Shown in pieces: positions 25,324 through 34,048 of a DNA stretch of 37,736 nucleotides. The translations under genes were made by a program, and so were the position numbers. Location: NCBI GenBank assembly GCA_946541955.1, contig CAMNJZ010000013.1:1-37736 (forward strand), given 5' to 3'. The notes beneath the pieces are model-generated. The model was not told where the DNA came from. It saw only the letters and a program-made list of their open reading frames with translations, and did no database searches. Each line of letters begins with the position of its first letter. Positions within the stretch are counted from its first letter, which is position 1. Origin of the DNA: an uncultured Lachnospiraceae bacterium (GTDB lineage: Bacteria; Bacillota; Clostridia; Lachnospirales; Lachnospiraceae).

Positions 25324-26433
25324 ATGAGCGAAACAGAAAGAAAGCTGGGCTACGAATACGAGGAAGGCGCCAAATATGTGGCATATGTTTCATCCTATAC
25401 ACAGACAAAGGATCAGAAATACGGAATCCGGATCTATGACGTCGATATGGAGAAGGGCTATCTCTATGAGAAAAAGCAGGTCGAGATCACCAATTCCTCC
25501 TATGTGACAATTTCCCACAACCGGAGATTTCTCTATTCCATCACCGACCTCGGGGTGGAATCCTTCAAAATCCTGCCTGACGGCGATCTGGAATTCCTGA
25601 ACAGGGCTTCCATCAACGGCATGAGAGGCTCCCATCTTTCCACAGACTATGAAGATGAGTTCCTGTTCGTATCCGGTTATCATGACGGGAAAATCACGGT
25701 CCTGCGCCTTAATGAGGACGGATCCGTGGGCGCCATCACCGACGAGCTCTTCCTAAAGGGCCTGGGTTCCATTGCGGAGCGGAATTTCCGGCCCCATGTC
25801 CAGTGCGTCAAGATGACCCGGGACAACAAATATCTCTGCGCCGCAGACCTTGGCATGGACCATGTCAATGTCTACGCCTTGAACCACAAGACCGGCCGGA
25901 TCAAGCAGTGCGCCATCCTCCATTCGGAGCTGGAATCTGCCCCCAGGCATATGAAGTTCTCCAAGGACGGCCATTTCCTGTATGTCGTCCACGAGCTGAA
26001 GAACAAGATCGACGTCTATTTCTATTATGAAAGGGACGGGGCCCCGGATTTCGAAAAGATCCAGTCCATTTCCACCCTGGACGAGAAGAATTCCAAGGGA
26101 TCGGCAGCCAGCGCCCTGAATTTCTCGTCGGATTTCAAGTATCTGATCAGCTCCAACGCCGGCAACAATTCGGTGGTCATATACAGCATCGATCCGGACA
26201 ACGGCTTCCTCACCAAGATCCTCTGCCTGCCCATCAGCGGCGAGTATCCCAAAGATGCGGCCCTATTCCCCGACAACAGACATCTGGTTTCTCTGAACCA
26301 TGAATCCAATACCATGACCTTCTTCAGCGTCGACCTGGAAAAGGGCCTTCTGATCATGTCCGGCAAGGAGATCAGCATCCCCAAGCCCAACGTTATTATC
26401 TTCCATAAGCTGGGAGAAGAGTGCCAAAGCTGA
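25324..26433 (+). CDS. Lactonase family protein, seven-bladed beta-propeller
   Basis: A 369-residue cytoplasmic protein of the family that includes 6-phosphogluconolactonase of the YbhE/Pgl type. Repeated blade motifs are visible: YVTISHNRRFLYSI, FLFVSGYHDGKITVLRL, HVQCVKMTRDNKYLCAADLGMDHVNVY, HMKFSKDGHFLYVVHELKNKIDVY, ALNFSSDFKYLISSNAGNNSVVIY and AALFPDNRHLVSLNHESNTMTFF. These alternate position-dependent D-K-Y-L turns. Conserved His, Arg and Glu residues of the propeller centre (RPHVQ, APRHMKF, HEL) fit the family. Substrate is uncertain; members also act on other lactones or have lost activity. No pentose phosphate gene is adjacent. AAGGAA precedes the start. Confidence 0.88.
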   Translation: MSETERKLGYEYEEGAKYVAYVSSYTQTKDQKYGIRIYDVDMEKGYLYEKKQVEITNSSYVTISHNRRFLYSITDLGVESFKILPDGDLEFLNRASINGMRGSHLSTDYEDEFLFVSGYHDGKITVLRLNEDGSVGAITDELFLKGLGSIAERNFRPHVQCVKMTRDNKYLCAADLGMDHVNVYALNHKTGRIKQCAILHSELESAPRHMKFSKDGHFLYVVHELKNKIDVYFYYERDGAPDFEKIQSISTLDEKNSKGSAASALNFSSDFKYLISSNAGNNSVVIYSIDPDNGFLTKILCLPISGEYPKDAALFPDNRHLVSLNHESNTMTFFSVDLEKGLLIMSGKEISIPKPNVIIFHKLGEECQS

Positions 26434-26464
26434 GCCGGTACTGGAAACAGACGAAAAAATAGTG

Positions 26465-26470
26465 TATAAT
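26465..26470 (+). promoter_or_regulatory. Possible -10 box for aroC, inside the lactonase gene's 3' region
   Basis: A perfect TATAAT with a weak TGGAAA at 26442-26447 (17-nt spacer). Transcription would start near 26477, within the 5' arm of the terminator hairpin of the lactonase gene. Confidence 0.45.
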
Positions 26471-26471
26471 C

Positions 26472-26504
26472 AGCAGACTGCATTTTTCATGCAGTCTGCT
26501 TTTT
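26472..26504 (+). terminator. Intrinsic terminator after the lactonase gene
   Basis: A perfect 12-bp stem (26472-26483 with 26489-26500), TTTTC loop, then TTTTAAA. It lies 35 nt before the aroC start. Confidence 0.8.
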
Positions 26505-26534
26505 AAATGGACTCAGAAAGAACGAGGAAAGAAG

Positions 26535-27638
26535 ATGTCCGGATCGGATTTTGGAAAGATTTTGAAGGTCACCACCTGGGGCGAATCCCACGGGCCCGCC
26601 ATCGGGGCTGTCCTGGACGGTTTTCCTGCCGGTATGGCCCTTTGCGAGGAGGATATTCAGAAATATCTGGACAGAAGAAGACCGGGCCAGTCTGCCCTGA
26701 CCACGGCCAGAAAGGAAGCGGACAGGGTCCGGATCCTTTCGGGGGTCTTTGAGGGAAGGACCACGGGAACCCCCATTTCTCTGCTGATCGAGAATACCGA
26801 CCAGAGATCCAGGGACTACGGGGATCTGAAGGACTGCTTCCGGCCCGGCCATGCCGATTACGGTTTCTATGCAAAGTACGGCCTTCGGGATTACAGGGGC
26901 GGAGGAAGGTCCTCCGGCAGGGAAACGGCTGCCAGAGTCGCCGCCGGCGCCATAGCGGCCAAGCTCCTTAAGGAAATGGGGATCCGGGTCATGGCCTTTG
27001 CCAGATCCATCGGCCCCGTGGAGATCGAGGAGAAGAACTTCGACCCTGCCCATATTCTTCTTTCTCCTGCCGCCATGCCGGACATTCATGCGGAGGAGAG
27101 AGCCCTTTCCTATATGAAGGAATGTGTGGCCAAAGGAGATTCCTCCGGCGGCGTCATCGAATGCCGGATCTCCGGTCTGCCCGCCGGGATCGGAGACCCT
27201 GTCTTTGACAAGCTGGACGCCTGCCTGGCCAGGGCGCTGATGTCCATCGGCGCGGTCAAGGCCGTGGAGATCGGAGACGGAACGGGCGTATCCAGGGCAA
27301 GAGGATCGGAAAACAACGACGCCTTCTGCCTGGATGAGGAGGGACGGATCACGAAGAAGACCAACCATGCAGGCGGGATCCTGGGAGGCATATCCGACGG
27401 ATCCCAGGTCCTTGTCCGGGTCCATGTGAAGCCCACCCCCTCCATTTCGAGAGCCCAGGAGACTGTGGACGAGCAGGGCCGGGAGAGAGAGCTCGTCATT
27501 GGCGGCCGCCACGATCCGGTGATCGTTCCCAGAGCCGTTGTCGTAACAGAGTGTATGTGCGCACTGACCATCCTGGACCTGATGCTTTCAGGTATGACCG
27601 CCAGGGCCGACAGGGTCATTGCATTTTATAAAAAGTAA
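26535..27638 (+). CDS. aroC: Chorismate synthase
   Basis: Last step of the shikimate pathway: 5-enolpyruvylshikimate 3-phosphate to chorismate, using reduced FMN. The 367-residue protein carries all signatures: WGESHGPAIGAVLDGFPAG (about 15-33), RRRPGQS, the long motif from RPGHADY to GGGRSSGRETAARVAAGA, and GGRHDPVIVPRAVVV near the end. GAGGAAAG precedes the ATG. tgt follows after 12 nt, so the two share an mRNA. No other aro gene is in the window. Confidence 0.97.
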   Translation: MSGSDFGKILKVTTWGESHGPAIGAVLDGFPAGMALCEEDIQKYLDRRRPGQSALTTARKEADRVRILSGVFEGRTTGTPISLLIENTDQRSRDYGDLKDCFRPGHADYGFYAKYGLRDYRGGGRSSGRETAARVAAGAIAAKLLKEMGIRVMAFARSIGPVEIEEKNFDPAHILLSPAAMPDIHAEERALSYMKECVAKGDSSGGVIECRISGLPAGIGDPVFDKLDACLARALMSIGAVKAVEIGDGTGVSRARGSENNDAFCLDEEGRITKKTNHAGGILGGISDGSQVLVRVHVKPTPSISRAQETVDEQGRERELVIGGRHDPVIVPRAVVVTECMCALTILDLMLSGMTARADRVIAFYKK

Positions 27639-27650
27639 GCGAGGTTAACT

Positions 27651-28790
27651 ATGTACGAACTTCTGAAAACGGAAGGCAGGGCCAAAAGGGCCAGGGTGAC
27701 CACCGTCCACGGGGAGATCCAGACCCCGGTCTTCATGAATGTGGCCACCGTGGCTGCCATCAAGGGCGGTCTTTCAGCAGGTGACCTGCATTCCATTGAT
27801 ACCCAGGTGGCCCTCTGCAATACCTACCATCTGCATGTCAGGACCGGAGACAAGACCATCCGGAAGCTGGGCGGCCTGCACCAGTTCATGAAATGGGACA
27901 GGCCCATTCTGACGGATTCGGGCGGCTTTCAGGTCTTTTCCCTCTCAGATCTGCGCAGGATCAAGGAGGAAGGCGTCTATTTCCATTCCCATATCGACGG
28001 AGCCAAGATCTTCATGGGCCCGGAGGAGAGCATGCAGATCCAGTCCAATCTGGGATCCACCATTGCCATGGCCTTTGATGAATGTCCTCCCGCCCTGGCG
28101 GAGAGGGACTATGTGCAGAAGTCCGTGGACAGGACCACCAGGTGGCTGGAGCGGTGCAGGAAGGAAATGGACAGACTCAACAGCCTGGAGGATACCGTCA
28201 ATCCCCACCAGATGCTCTTTGGCATCAACCAGGGAGCCATCTATCACGATATCCGCAGGGAGCATGCAAAGACCATTGCCGATATGGACCTGGACGGCTA
28301 TGCCGTCGGCGGCCTGGCGGTGGGAGAGAGCCACGAGCAGATGTACTCGGTCCTGGAGGAAACCGTCCCCTATCTTCCCCAGAACAAGCCCACCTACCTG
28401 ATGGGCGTCGGCACCCCCCAGAACATCCTGGAGGGCGTAGAGCGGGGCATTGACTTCTTTGACTGCGTCTATCCCAGCCGCAACGGCCGGCACGGCAATC
28501 TCTATACCCACAGGGGAACGGTCCATATCCGCAACGCCAGATATGAGCTGGATCAGCGGCCCATCGAAGAGGGGTGCGGCTGTCCTGTCTGCAGGGCCGG
28601 CTATTCCAGAGCCTATATCCGCCATCTCATGAAGGCCCAGGAGGCCCTGGGACTGCGGATGTGCGTTATGCATAATCTTTATTTCTACAACCACCTGATG
28701 GAGGAGATCCGGGACGCCCTGGATGCAGGCCGGTTCGCCGCCTATAAAAAGGGCATGCTGGAATCCATGGAACAGGGGGAAGGAGACTGA
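27651..28790 (+). CDS. tgt: tRNA-guanine transglycosylase (queuosine synthesis)
   Basis: Exchanges guanine 34 of tRNAs with GUN anticodons for the queuosine precursor. The 379-residue TIM barrel has catalytic Asp89 in LTDSGGFQVFSL and Asp271 in FFDCVYPSRNGRHG. A zinc site is formed by Cys309, Cys311 and Cys314 plus a His near 341 (CGCPVC...MHNLYFYN). GGLAVGE near 220-226 binds the base. The segment usually read as PTRNARNG is PSRNGRHG here, a small variation. GAGG precedes the start. It lies 12 nt after aroC and upstream of yajC, an order known from many bacteria. Confidence 0.97.
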   Translation: MYELLKTEGRAKRARVTTVHGEIQTPVFMNVATVAAIKGGLSAGDLHSIDTQVALCNTYHLHVRTGDKTIRKLGGLHQFMKWDRPILTDSGGFQVFSLSDLRRIKEEGVYFHSHIDGAKIFMGPEESMQIQSNLGSTIAMAFDECPPALAERDYVQKSVDRTTRWLERCRKEMDRLNSLEDTVNPHQMLFGINQGAIYHDIRREHAKTIADMDLDGYAVGGLAVGESHEQMYSVLEETVPYLPQNKPTYLMGVGTPQNILEGVERGIDFFDCVYPSRNGRHGNLYTHRGTVHIRNARYELDQRPIEEGCGCPVCRAGYSRAYIRHLMKAQEALGLRMCVMHNLYFYNHLMEEIRDALDAGRFAAYKKGMLESMEQGEGD

Positions 28791-28824
28791 TGAGACGGCT
28801 TTTTCCCATGCCTGAAATGAGGTC

Positions 28825-28854
28825 TTGCAATCAAACAAAGGGTTGTTGTATTAT
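28825..28854 (+). promoter_or_regulatory. Upstream promoter candidate for yajC
   Basis: TTGCAA at 28825-28830 and TATTAT at 28849-28854 with an 18-nt spacer. It is the first of two tandem candidates in the 194-nt gap before yajC. Confidence 0.45.
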
Positions 28855-28900
28855 AAGGATTGCATGACTGCAGATTGGTATACGGATAAGCAAATTTCAG

Positions 28901-28928
28901 TTGCAATTTTGTAAATATGCTGTATATT
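28901..28928 (+). promoter_or_regulatory. Downstream promoter candidate for yajC
   Basis: TTGCAA at 28901-28906 and TATATT at 28923-28928 with a 16-nt spacer. The region after it has a repeated GTCATGA (28939-28945 and 28956-28962), 17 nt apart. Confidence 0.5.
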
Positions 28929-28984
28929 TATTCAGTAAGTCATGATAAAAAACATGTCATGAAGATGGCGAGGAGGTTAATTTA

Positions 28985-29305
28985 ATGTCCAAGGGTTTAT
29001 TACTCACTGCAGCAGCAGGCGGCGGAACGCTTATTATGGTGATTTACATCGCTGTGATCATTGCATTCTTCTATTTCATGATCATCAGACCGCAGAGGAA
29101 GGAACAGAAAGAAAAGGCCGAGCTGATGGCGAATCTTGCAGTCGGCGACAGCGTTCTGACTACAGCCGGTTTCTATGGTGTGATCATCGATATGAGCGAA
29201 GATACAGTGATCGTTGAGTTCGGCAACAATAAGAACTGCCGTATTCCGATGCAGAAGGCTGCAATCGTACAGGTTGAAAAGCCTGAGGATGCCGAAGTGG
29301 AATAA
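28985..29305 (+). CDS. yajC: YajC, accessory subunit of the Sec translocon
   Basis: Small membrane protein of 106 residues that joins SecDF in the Sec holotranslocon. One hydrophobic helix spans about 15-36 (LIMVIYIAVIIAFFYFMI), followed by the family motif RPQRKEQKEK and a soluble part (LAVGDSVLTTAGFYGVIIDMSEDTVIVEF). GAGGAGG precedes the start with a long AT spacer. In many genomes secD and secF follow; here the next gene is leuB, behind a terminator, so secDF must be elsewhere. Confidence 0.95.
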   Translation: MSKGLLLTAAAGGGTLIMVIYIAVIIAFFYFMIIRPQRKEQKEKAELMANLAVGDSVLTTAGFYGVIIDMSEDTVIVEFGNNKNCRIPMQKAAIVQVEKPEDAEVE

Positions 29306-29342
29306 GCACCATATCCTAGAATTCAAATAGGCAATGATAATT

Positions 29343-29378
29343 CTGCTGGCAGGCCGCAAACTTGCCAGCAGTTTTTTT
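29343..29378 (+). terminator. Strong terminator abutting the leuB ribosome binding site
   Basis: A 9-bp stem CTGCTGGCA/TGCCAGCAG (29343-29351 with 29363-29371), 11-nt loop and seven T (29372-29378). GGAGGT of leuB begins at the very next base, and the leuB ATG is 11 nt after the T-run, too close for a separate promoter in between. Confidence 0.88.
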
Positions 29379-29389
29379 GGAGGTTTACC

Positions 29390-30493
29390 ATGAATTTGAA
29401 TATAGCTGTGATCGCCGGCGACGGCATCGGCCCCGAGATCGTAGCCCAGGCCAGAAAGGTCCTGGACAGGGTCTGCGAAAAATACGGCCATACCATTACC
29501 TATAGGGATATTCTGATGGGCGGAAGCTCCATCGATGCATACGGCGTTCCGCTGACCGATGAGACCATTGAGATCGCCAGAAGCTCCGACGCCGTTCTGA
29601 TGGGCTCCATTGGAGGAGATCCCAAAACGTCTCCCTGGTACAAGCTGGATCCTTCTCTGAGACCGGAGGCCGGTCTTTTGAAGATCCGCAAGGCCCTGGG
29701 CCTCTACGCCAACCTTCGTCCCGCCTATCTGTTCCAGGAGCTGGCAGATTCCTGCCCCCTGGCAGCCAGAGAGGGCGGCAGAAAGTTCGATCTGCTCATC
29801 GTGCGTGAGCTGACCGGCGGCCTTTATTTCGGCGAGCGCTGGACCAAGGAGATCGACGGCGTACGCACCGCCCAGGACACCCTCCGCTATGATGAAAATG
29901 AGATCCGCCGCGTGGTCAGGACCGCCTTTGAGATCGCCGGAAAGCGCAGAGGCAAGGTGACCAGCGTGGACAAGGCCAATGTCCTGGATACCTCCAGACT
30001 CTGGAGAAAGATCGTGGAGGAGGTCTCCGCCGATTATCCGGAGATCACAGTGAACAGCATGTTTGTGGACAACGCCGCCATGCAGCTGGTCCTGAATCCC
30101 GAGCAGTTCGATGTGGTGGTTACCGAGAACATGTTCGGCGACATCCTTTCCGATGAAGCGGCTGAGATCACAGGCTCCATCGGCATGCTGTCCTCCGCTT
30201 CTCTTAATGAGACCAACTTTGGCCTTTATGAGCCCGCCCACGGATCTGCACCCGACATTGCAGGAAAGAACATCGCCAATCCCATCGCGACCATTCTTTC
30301 TGCCGCCATGATGCTTCGTTATACCTTCGGCCTGCAGGAGGAAGCCGACGCCATCGAAAAGGCAGTCAGACAGACCCTTTCCGACGGCTGCAGGACCATT
30401 GATATCATGCCCCGCGGAAAAGACGCAGATCTGACCGGCCTGACCGAGCAGAAATGCGATGAAATGGGCGACAGAGTCTGTGAACGGATCTGA
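29390..30493 (+). CDS. leuB: 3-isopropylmalate dehydrogenase
   Basis: Third enzyme of leucine synthesis: oxidative decarboxylation of 3-isopropylmalate with NAD+. The 367-residue protein shows [14 protein letters not shown] (4-17), the IPMDH-specific segment [21 protein letters not shown], and [11 protein letters not shown]. The metal aspartates are in [18 protein letters not shown], and the NAD-binding segment is [15 protein letters not shown]. Tartrate and homoisocitrate dehydrogenases are relatives, but these motifs and the neighbouring ilvD and ilvB favour LeuB. leuA and leuCD are not in the window. Its start follows a terminator directly, which suggests attenuation. Confidence 0.96.
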   Translation: MNLNIAVIAGDGIGPEIVAQARKVLDRVCEKYGHTITYRDILMGGSSIDAYGVPLTDETIEIARSSDAVLMGSIGGDPKTSPWYKLDPSLRPEAGLLKIRKALGLYANLRPAYLFQELADSCPLAAREGGRKFDLLIVRELTGGLYFGERWTKEIDGVRTAQDTLRYDENEIRRVVRTAFEIAGKRRGKVTSVDKANVLDTSRLWRKIVEEVSADYPEITVNSMFVDNAAMQLVLNPEQFDVVVTENMFGDILSDEAAEITGSIGMLSSASLNETNFGLYEPAHGSAPDIAGKNIANPIATILSAAMMLRYTFGLQEEADAIEKAVRQTLSDGCRTIDIMPRGKDADLTGLTEQKCDEMGDRVCERI

Positions 30494-30548
30494 AAGCCCA
30501 TATCCCTGTAAAGACAAACATTCAGGAAAATAAGAAAGAGGTATTCAA

Positions 30549-32219
30549 ATGAAGAGTGATTCTGTAAAGAACGGCATTGGCCAGGCCCCTGCAAGAAGTC
30601 TTTTTAACGCCCTCGGCTATACCGAGGAGGAGAGAAAGCGCCCTCTGATCGGTATCGTATGTTCCTATAATGAGATCGTTCCCGGCCATATGAACCTGGA
30701 CAAGATCGCAGAAGCCGTCAAGATCGGCGTCGCCATGGCCGGCGGAACCCCCATCATGTTCCCTGCCATCGCTGTCTGCGACGGAATCGCCATGGGCCAT
30801 ATCGGTATGAAATATTCCCTGGTCACCAGAGACCTGATCGCAGATTCCACGGAATGCATGGCAAAGGCCCACGGCTTTGACGGCCTGGTCATGATCCCCA
30901 ACTGCGACAAGAACGTGCCCGGCCTTCTGATGGCTGCAGCCCGTGTCAACGTGCCCACCATCTTTGTATCCGGCGGCCCCATGCTGGCAGGCCACCTGCA
31001 CGGCAAGAAGAGAAGCCTTTCCTCCATGTTCGAGGCAGTCGGCGCTTATTCCGCCGGCACCATGAGCCTGGAAGAGGTAACAGAGTATGAGGAGAAGGTA
31101 TGCCCTACCTGCGGCTCCTGCTCCGGCATGTATACAGCCAACTCCATGAACTGCCTGACAGAGGCCATCGGCATGGGCCTTCGCGGCAACGGCACCATTC
31201 CCGCCGTCTATTCCGCCAGGATCCGTCTGGCCAAGCATGCAGGCATGCAGATCATGGATCTGGTGGAAAAGAATATCCGTCCCAGAGACATCATGACAAA
31301 GAGAGCCTTTATGAACGCCATGGCCATGGATATGGCCCTGGGCTGCTCCACCAATACCATGCTCCATCTGCCCGCCATTGCCCATGAAGCTGGCGTGGAG
31401 ATCGACATGGAAGTGGCCAACGAAGTCTCCGCCCGTACCCCCAACCTCTGCCATCTGGCCCCTGCAGGCCCCACCTACATGGAGGATCTGGACGAGGCAG
31501 GCGGCATCTATGCCGTTATGAACGAGCTGGACAAGAAGGGCCTTCTGGATCTGGATGTCATGACCTGCACCGGCAAGACCATGCGGGAAAACATCAAGGG
31601 ATGCGTCAATAAGAATCCCGAGGTCATCCGCCCCATCGAGAATCCCTACATGCCCATCGGCGGCATCGCGGTCCTCAAGGGCAACATCGCGCCTGACACC
31701 GGCATCGTAAAGAGATCCGCCGTGGTTCCGGAAATGATGGTCCACGAAGGTCCCGCCAGAGTCTTCGACTGTGAAGAGGACGCCATCAAGGCCATCCTGG
31801 GCGGCAAGATCGTGGCCGGCGACGTGGTGGTCATCCGCTACGAAGGCCCCAAGGGCGGCCCCGGCATGAGAGAGATGCTCAACCCCACCTCCGCCATCGC
31901 AGGCATGGGCCTTGGCTCCTCCGTCGCCCTGATCACCGACGGCCGTTTCTCCGGTGCTTCCCGCGGCGCCTCCATCGGCCATGTTTCTCCCGAAGCAGCA
32001 GTGGGCGGCCCCATTGCCCTGATCGAAGAGGGCGATATCATCTCCATTGATATCCCGGCCAATGCCCTGAACGTCAAGGTCTCCGACGAAGTCCTGGCTG
32101 AGAGAAGAAAGAACTGGAAGCCCAGAACGCCCGAAATCACCGATGGATATCTCTACAGATACGCCAGCCTGGTCACCTCCGGCAACCGCGGCGCCATCCT
32201 GGAGCTCCCCAAGGCCTGA
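30549..32219 (+). CDS. ilvD: Dihydroxy-acid dehydratase
   Basis: Fe-S dehydratase that makes the 2-keto acid precursors of valine and isoleucine. The 556-residue protein has cluster cysteines at about 77 ([10 protein letters not shown]), 119 (IPNCDKN) and 191 ([13 protein letters not shown]), and the C-terminal [29 protein letters not shown] precedes the ATG. The 55-nt gap after leuB and the 35-nt gap before ilvB contain no terminator, so leuB-ilvD-ilvB is one transcript. Sugar-acid dehydratases of the same superfamily are less likely in this context. Confidence 0.97.
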   Translation: MKSDSVKNGIGQAPARSLFNALGYTEEERKRPLIGIVCSYNEIVPGHMNLDKIAEAVKIGVAMAGGTPIMFPAIAVCDGIAMGHIGMKYSLVTRDLIADSTECMAKAHGFDGLVMIPNCDKNVPGLLMAAARVNVPTIFVSGGPMLAGHLHGKKRSLSSMFEAVGAYSAGTMSLEEVTEYEEKVCPTCGSCSGMYTANSMNCLTEAIGMGLRGNGTIPAVYSARIRLAKHAGMQIMDLVEKNIRPRDIMTKRAFMNAMAMDMALGCSTNTMLHLPAIAHEAGVEIDMEVANEVSARTPNLCHLAPAGPTYMEDLDEAGGIYAVMNELDKKGLLDLDVMTCTGKTMRENIKGCVNKNPEVIRPIENPYMPIGGIAVLKGNIAPDTGIVKRSAVVPEMMVHEGPARVFDCEEDAIKAILGGKIVAGDVVVIRYEGPKGGPGMREMLNPTSAIAGMGLGSSVALITDGRFSGASRGASIGHVSPEAAVGGPIALIEEGDIISIDIPANALNVKVSDEVLAERRKNWKPRTPEITDGYLYRYASLVTSGNRGAILELPKA

Positions 32220-32254
32220 GATCAGATTCTTAATGAAAGTAGAGGAATAATGCA

Positions 32255-33940
32255 TTGAAAATGACAGGTTCCGATATCATCGTGGAATGTCTCCTGGAAC
32301 AGGGCGTTGATACGGTCTTTGGCTATCCCGGCGGAGCCATTCTGAATGTATATGACGCTTTATATAAAAGGTCCGACGAGATCACCCACATCCTGACAAG
32401 CCATGAGCAGGGCGCTTCCCATGCGGCGGACGGATATGCCAGAGCCACCGGCAGGGTGGGCGTCTGCCTGGCCACCTCCGGCCCCGGCGCCACCAACCTG
32501 GTCACCGGCATTGCGACCGCCTACATGGATTCCATCCCCATGGTCGCCATTACCTGCAACGTTACGACTCCCCTTCTGGGCAAGGATTCCTTCCAGGAGG
32601 TGGATATCTTCGGCATCTGCCTGCCCATTACCAAGTACAGCACCATCGTCAAAGATGTCAGCACCCTGGCGGAGACCATCCGCAGGGCCTTCAAGATCGC
32701 CAGAAGCGGCAGGCCCGGTCCTGTCCTGGTGGATATTCTGAAGGATGTCACGGCGGCGGAGTATGACTTTGAAAGGGTCGTACCGGAGCAGAAGAAGATC
32801 AAGCGCAGAAAATATAACAAGTCCGATATCGAGCACGCCATCGATATGATCAAAGAAGCAAAGCGGCCCTTCATCATGGTGGGCGGCGGCGCCATCCTTT
32901 CCGGCGCCAACGGGTCTCTGACCGAGTTCATCCATAAGGTGGATGCGCCGGTCTGCGAGACGCTGATGGCCCAGGGCGCCTTTGACCAGCACGATCCCAG
33001 GTATACGGGCCTGCCCGGCATGCACGGGACCAAGGCCACCAACTTCGGCATCACCGAATGCGATCTTCTGATCGCCCTGGGCGCCAGGTTCTCCGATCGT
33101 GTTTACGGAAACGCCAAGACCTTCGCCAAAAACGCCAGGATCCTGCAGGTCGACATCGATGCTGCCGAGATCAACAAGAACGTCAAGGTGGATTTCTCCA
33201 TTGTGGGAGACCTCAAGGAGGTCCTGGAGAAGATCAACGAGGGACTTCCCAGTCTGGAGCACAGGGAATGGGTGGAGCACATTCAGGAGCTGAAGGAAAA
33301 ATATCCCCTTTCCTATGACAAGTCCGTGCTTACCTGTCCTCTGATCATGGAGACCCTGGACAGACTGACAGAGGGAAAGGCCATCATCACCACAGACGTG
33401 GGCCAGCACCAGATGTGGGCAGCCCAGTATTATACCTATTCGGAGCCCCGCACCTATCTTTCTTCCGGCGGTCTGGGGACCATGGGCTACGGCATCGGGG
33501 CGGCCATCGGCGCCCAGGTGGCCCGTCCGGACAGACAGGTCATCAACATCGGGGGCGACGGATGCTTCCGGATGAACATGAACGAACTGGCCACGGCCAG
33601 CCGTTACAACATCCCCATCATCAACATCATCATTGACAACCACGTTCTGGGAATGGTAAGACAATGGCAGACTCTGTTCTATGGCAAACGCTATTCACAG
33701 ACTGTCCTCAGAGATATGGTGGACTACTGCAAGGTCGCGGAAGGCCTTGGCTGTCTGGCCTTCAGGGTCACGACGGTCCAGGAGCTGGAGCCGGCCCTCA
33801 GGGCCGCGCTGGCCGCAGACCGGCCCGTCGTCATTGACTGTGTGATCGATGATGACGAGACAGTCTATCCCATGGTATCTCCCGGCGCCTCCATCGACCA
33901 GGCCTTCGACGCCTCTGACCTGGCAGCCGGAAGACAATAA
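32255..33940 (+). CDS. ilvB: Acetolactate synthase, large (catalytic) subunit
   Basis: ThDP enzyme that condenses pyruvate to acetolactate for valine and leucine, or with 2-ketobutyrate for isoleucine. The 561-residue protein has the catalytic Glu51 in TSHEQGASHAADGYAR, FAD-region LPGMHGT, and the ThDP motif GGDGCFRMNMNELATASRYN closing on IIIDNH. The start is likely TTG at 32255 (AGAGG 9 nt upstream); ATG at 32261 is the alternative. No ilvN regulatory subunit gene is adjacent, so the regulatory partner is encoded elsewhere, or the enzyme works without one. FAD-containing biosynthetic type rather than AlsS fits the operon. Confidence 0.95.
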   Translation: MKMTGSDIIVECLLEQGVDTVFGYPGGAILNVYDALYKRSDEITHILTSHEQGASHAADGYARATGRVGVCLATSGPGATNLVTGIATAYMDSIPMVAITCNVTTPLLGKDSFQEVDIFGICLPITKYSTIVKDVSTLAETIRRAFKIARSGRPGPVLVDILKDVTAAEYDFERVVPEQKKIKRRKYNKSDIEHAIDMIKEAKRPFIMVGGGAILSGANGSLTEFIHKVDAPVCETLMAQGAFDQHDPRYTGLPGMHGTKATNFGITECDLLIALGARFSDRVYGNAKTFAKNARILQVDIDAAEINKNVKVDFSIVGDLKEVLEKINEGLPSLEHREWVEHIQELKEKYPLSYDKSVLTCPLIMETLDRLTEGKAIITTDVGQHQMWAAQYYTYSEPRTYLSSGGLGTMGYGIGAAIGAQVARPDRQVINIGGDGCFRMNMNELATASRYNIPIINIIIDNHVLGMVRQWQTLFYGKRYSQTVLRDMVDYCKVAEGLGCLAFRVTTVQELEPALRAALAADRPVVIDCVIDDDETVYPMVSPGASIDQAFDASDLAAGRQ

Positions 33941-33967
33941 GTACAGCATAAAAATCTTGTATTGGCA

Positions 33968-34034
33968 CTTTCAGAATGGGGTCTGAAAGACGGGGCTGAA
34001 ACATATCCAGCATGAAATAAGGATGCACTCATCC
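33968..34034 (+). promoter_or_regulatory. Hairpins in the ilvB-serC gap
   Basis: CTTTCAGA/TCTGAAAG (33968-33975 with 33982-33989) is a perfect 8-bp stem without a T-run. GGATG/CATCC (34021-34025 with 34030-34034) ends right at AAGGAGG of serC. They could set a processing point or affect serC translation. I see no clear promoter in this 108-nt gap. Confidence 0.4.
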
Positions 34035-34048
34035 AAGGAGGAACAAAA

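Noticed and set aside
28939-28962. GTCATGA direct repeat as a regulatory site before yajC
   Set aside because: Only seven bases, partly palindromic and AT-flanked; too weak to call on its own.
29336-29341. GATAAT as a -10 box driving leuB
   Set aside because: The sequence 17 nt upstream (ATCCTA region) has no resemblance to a -35 box, and the start would fall inside the terminator hairpin.
29306-29389. A leucine T-box riboswitch before leuB
   Set aside because: The gap is only 84 nt, with no T-box bulge sequence and no room for a specifier stem; only a terminator is visible.
30522-32255. A 577-residue open frame on the minus strand opposite ilvD, and similar long frames opposite leuB and ilvB
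   Set aside because: They mirror the codons of well-identified genes with strongly biased GC-rich codon use. Their products are His/Gly/Asp-rich low-complexity sequences without recognisable domains or ribosome binding sites.
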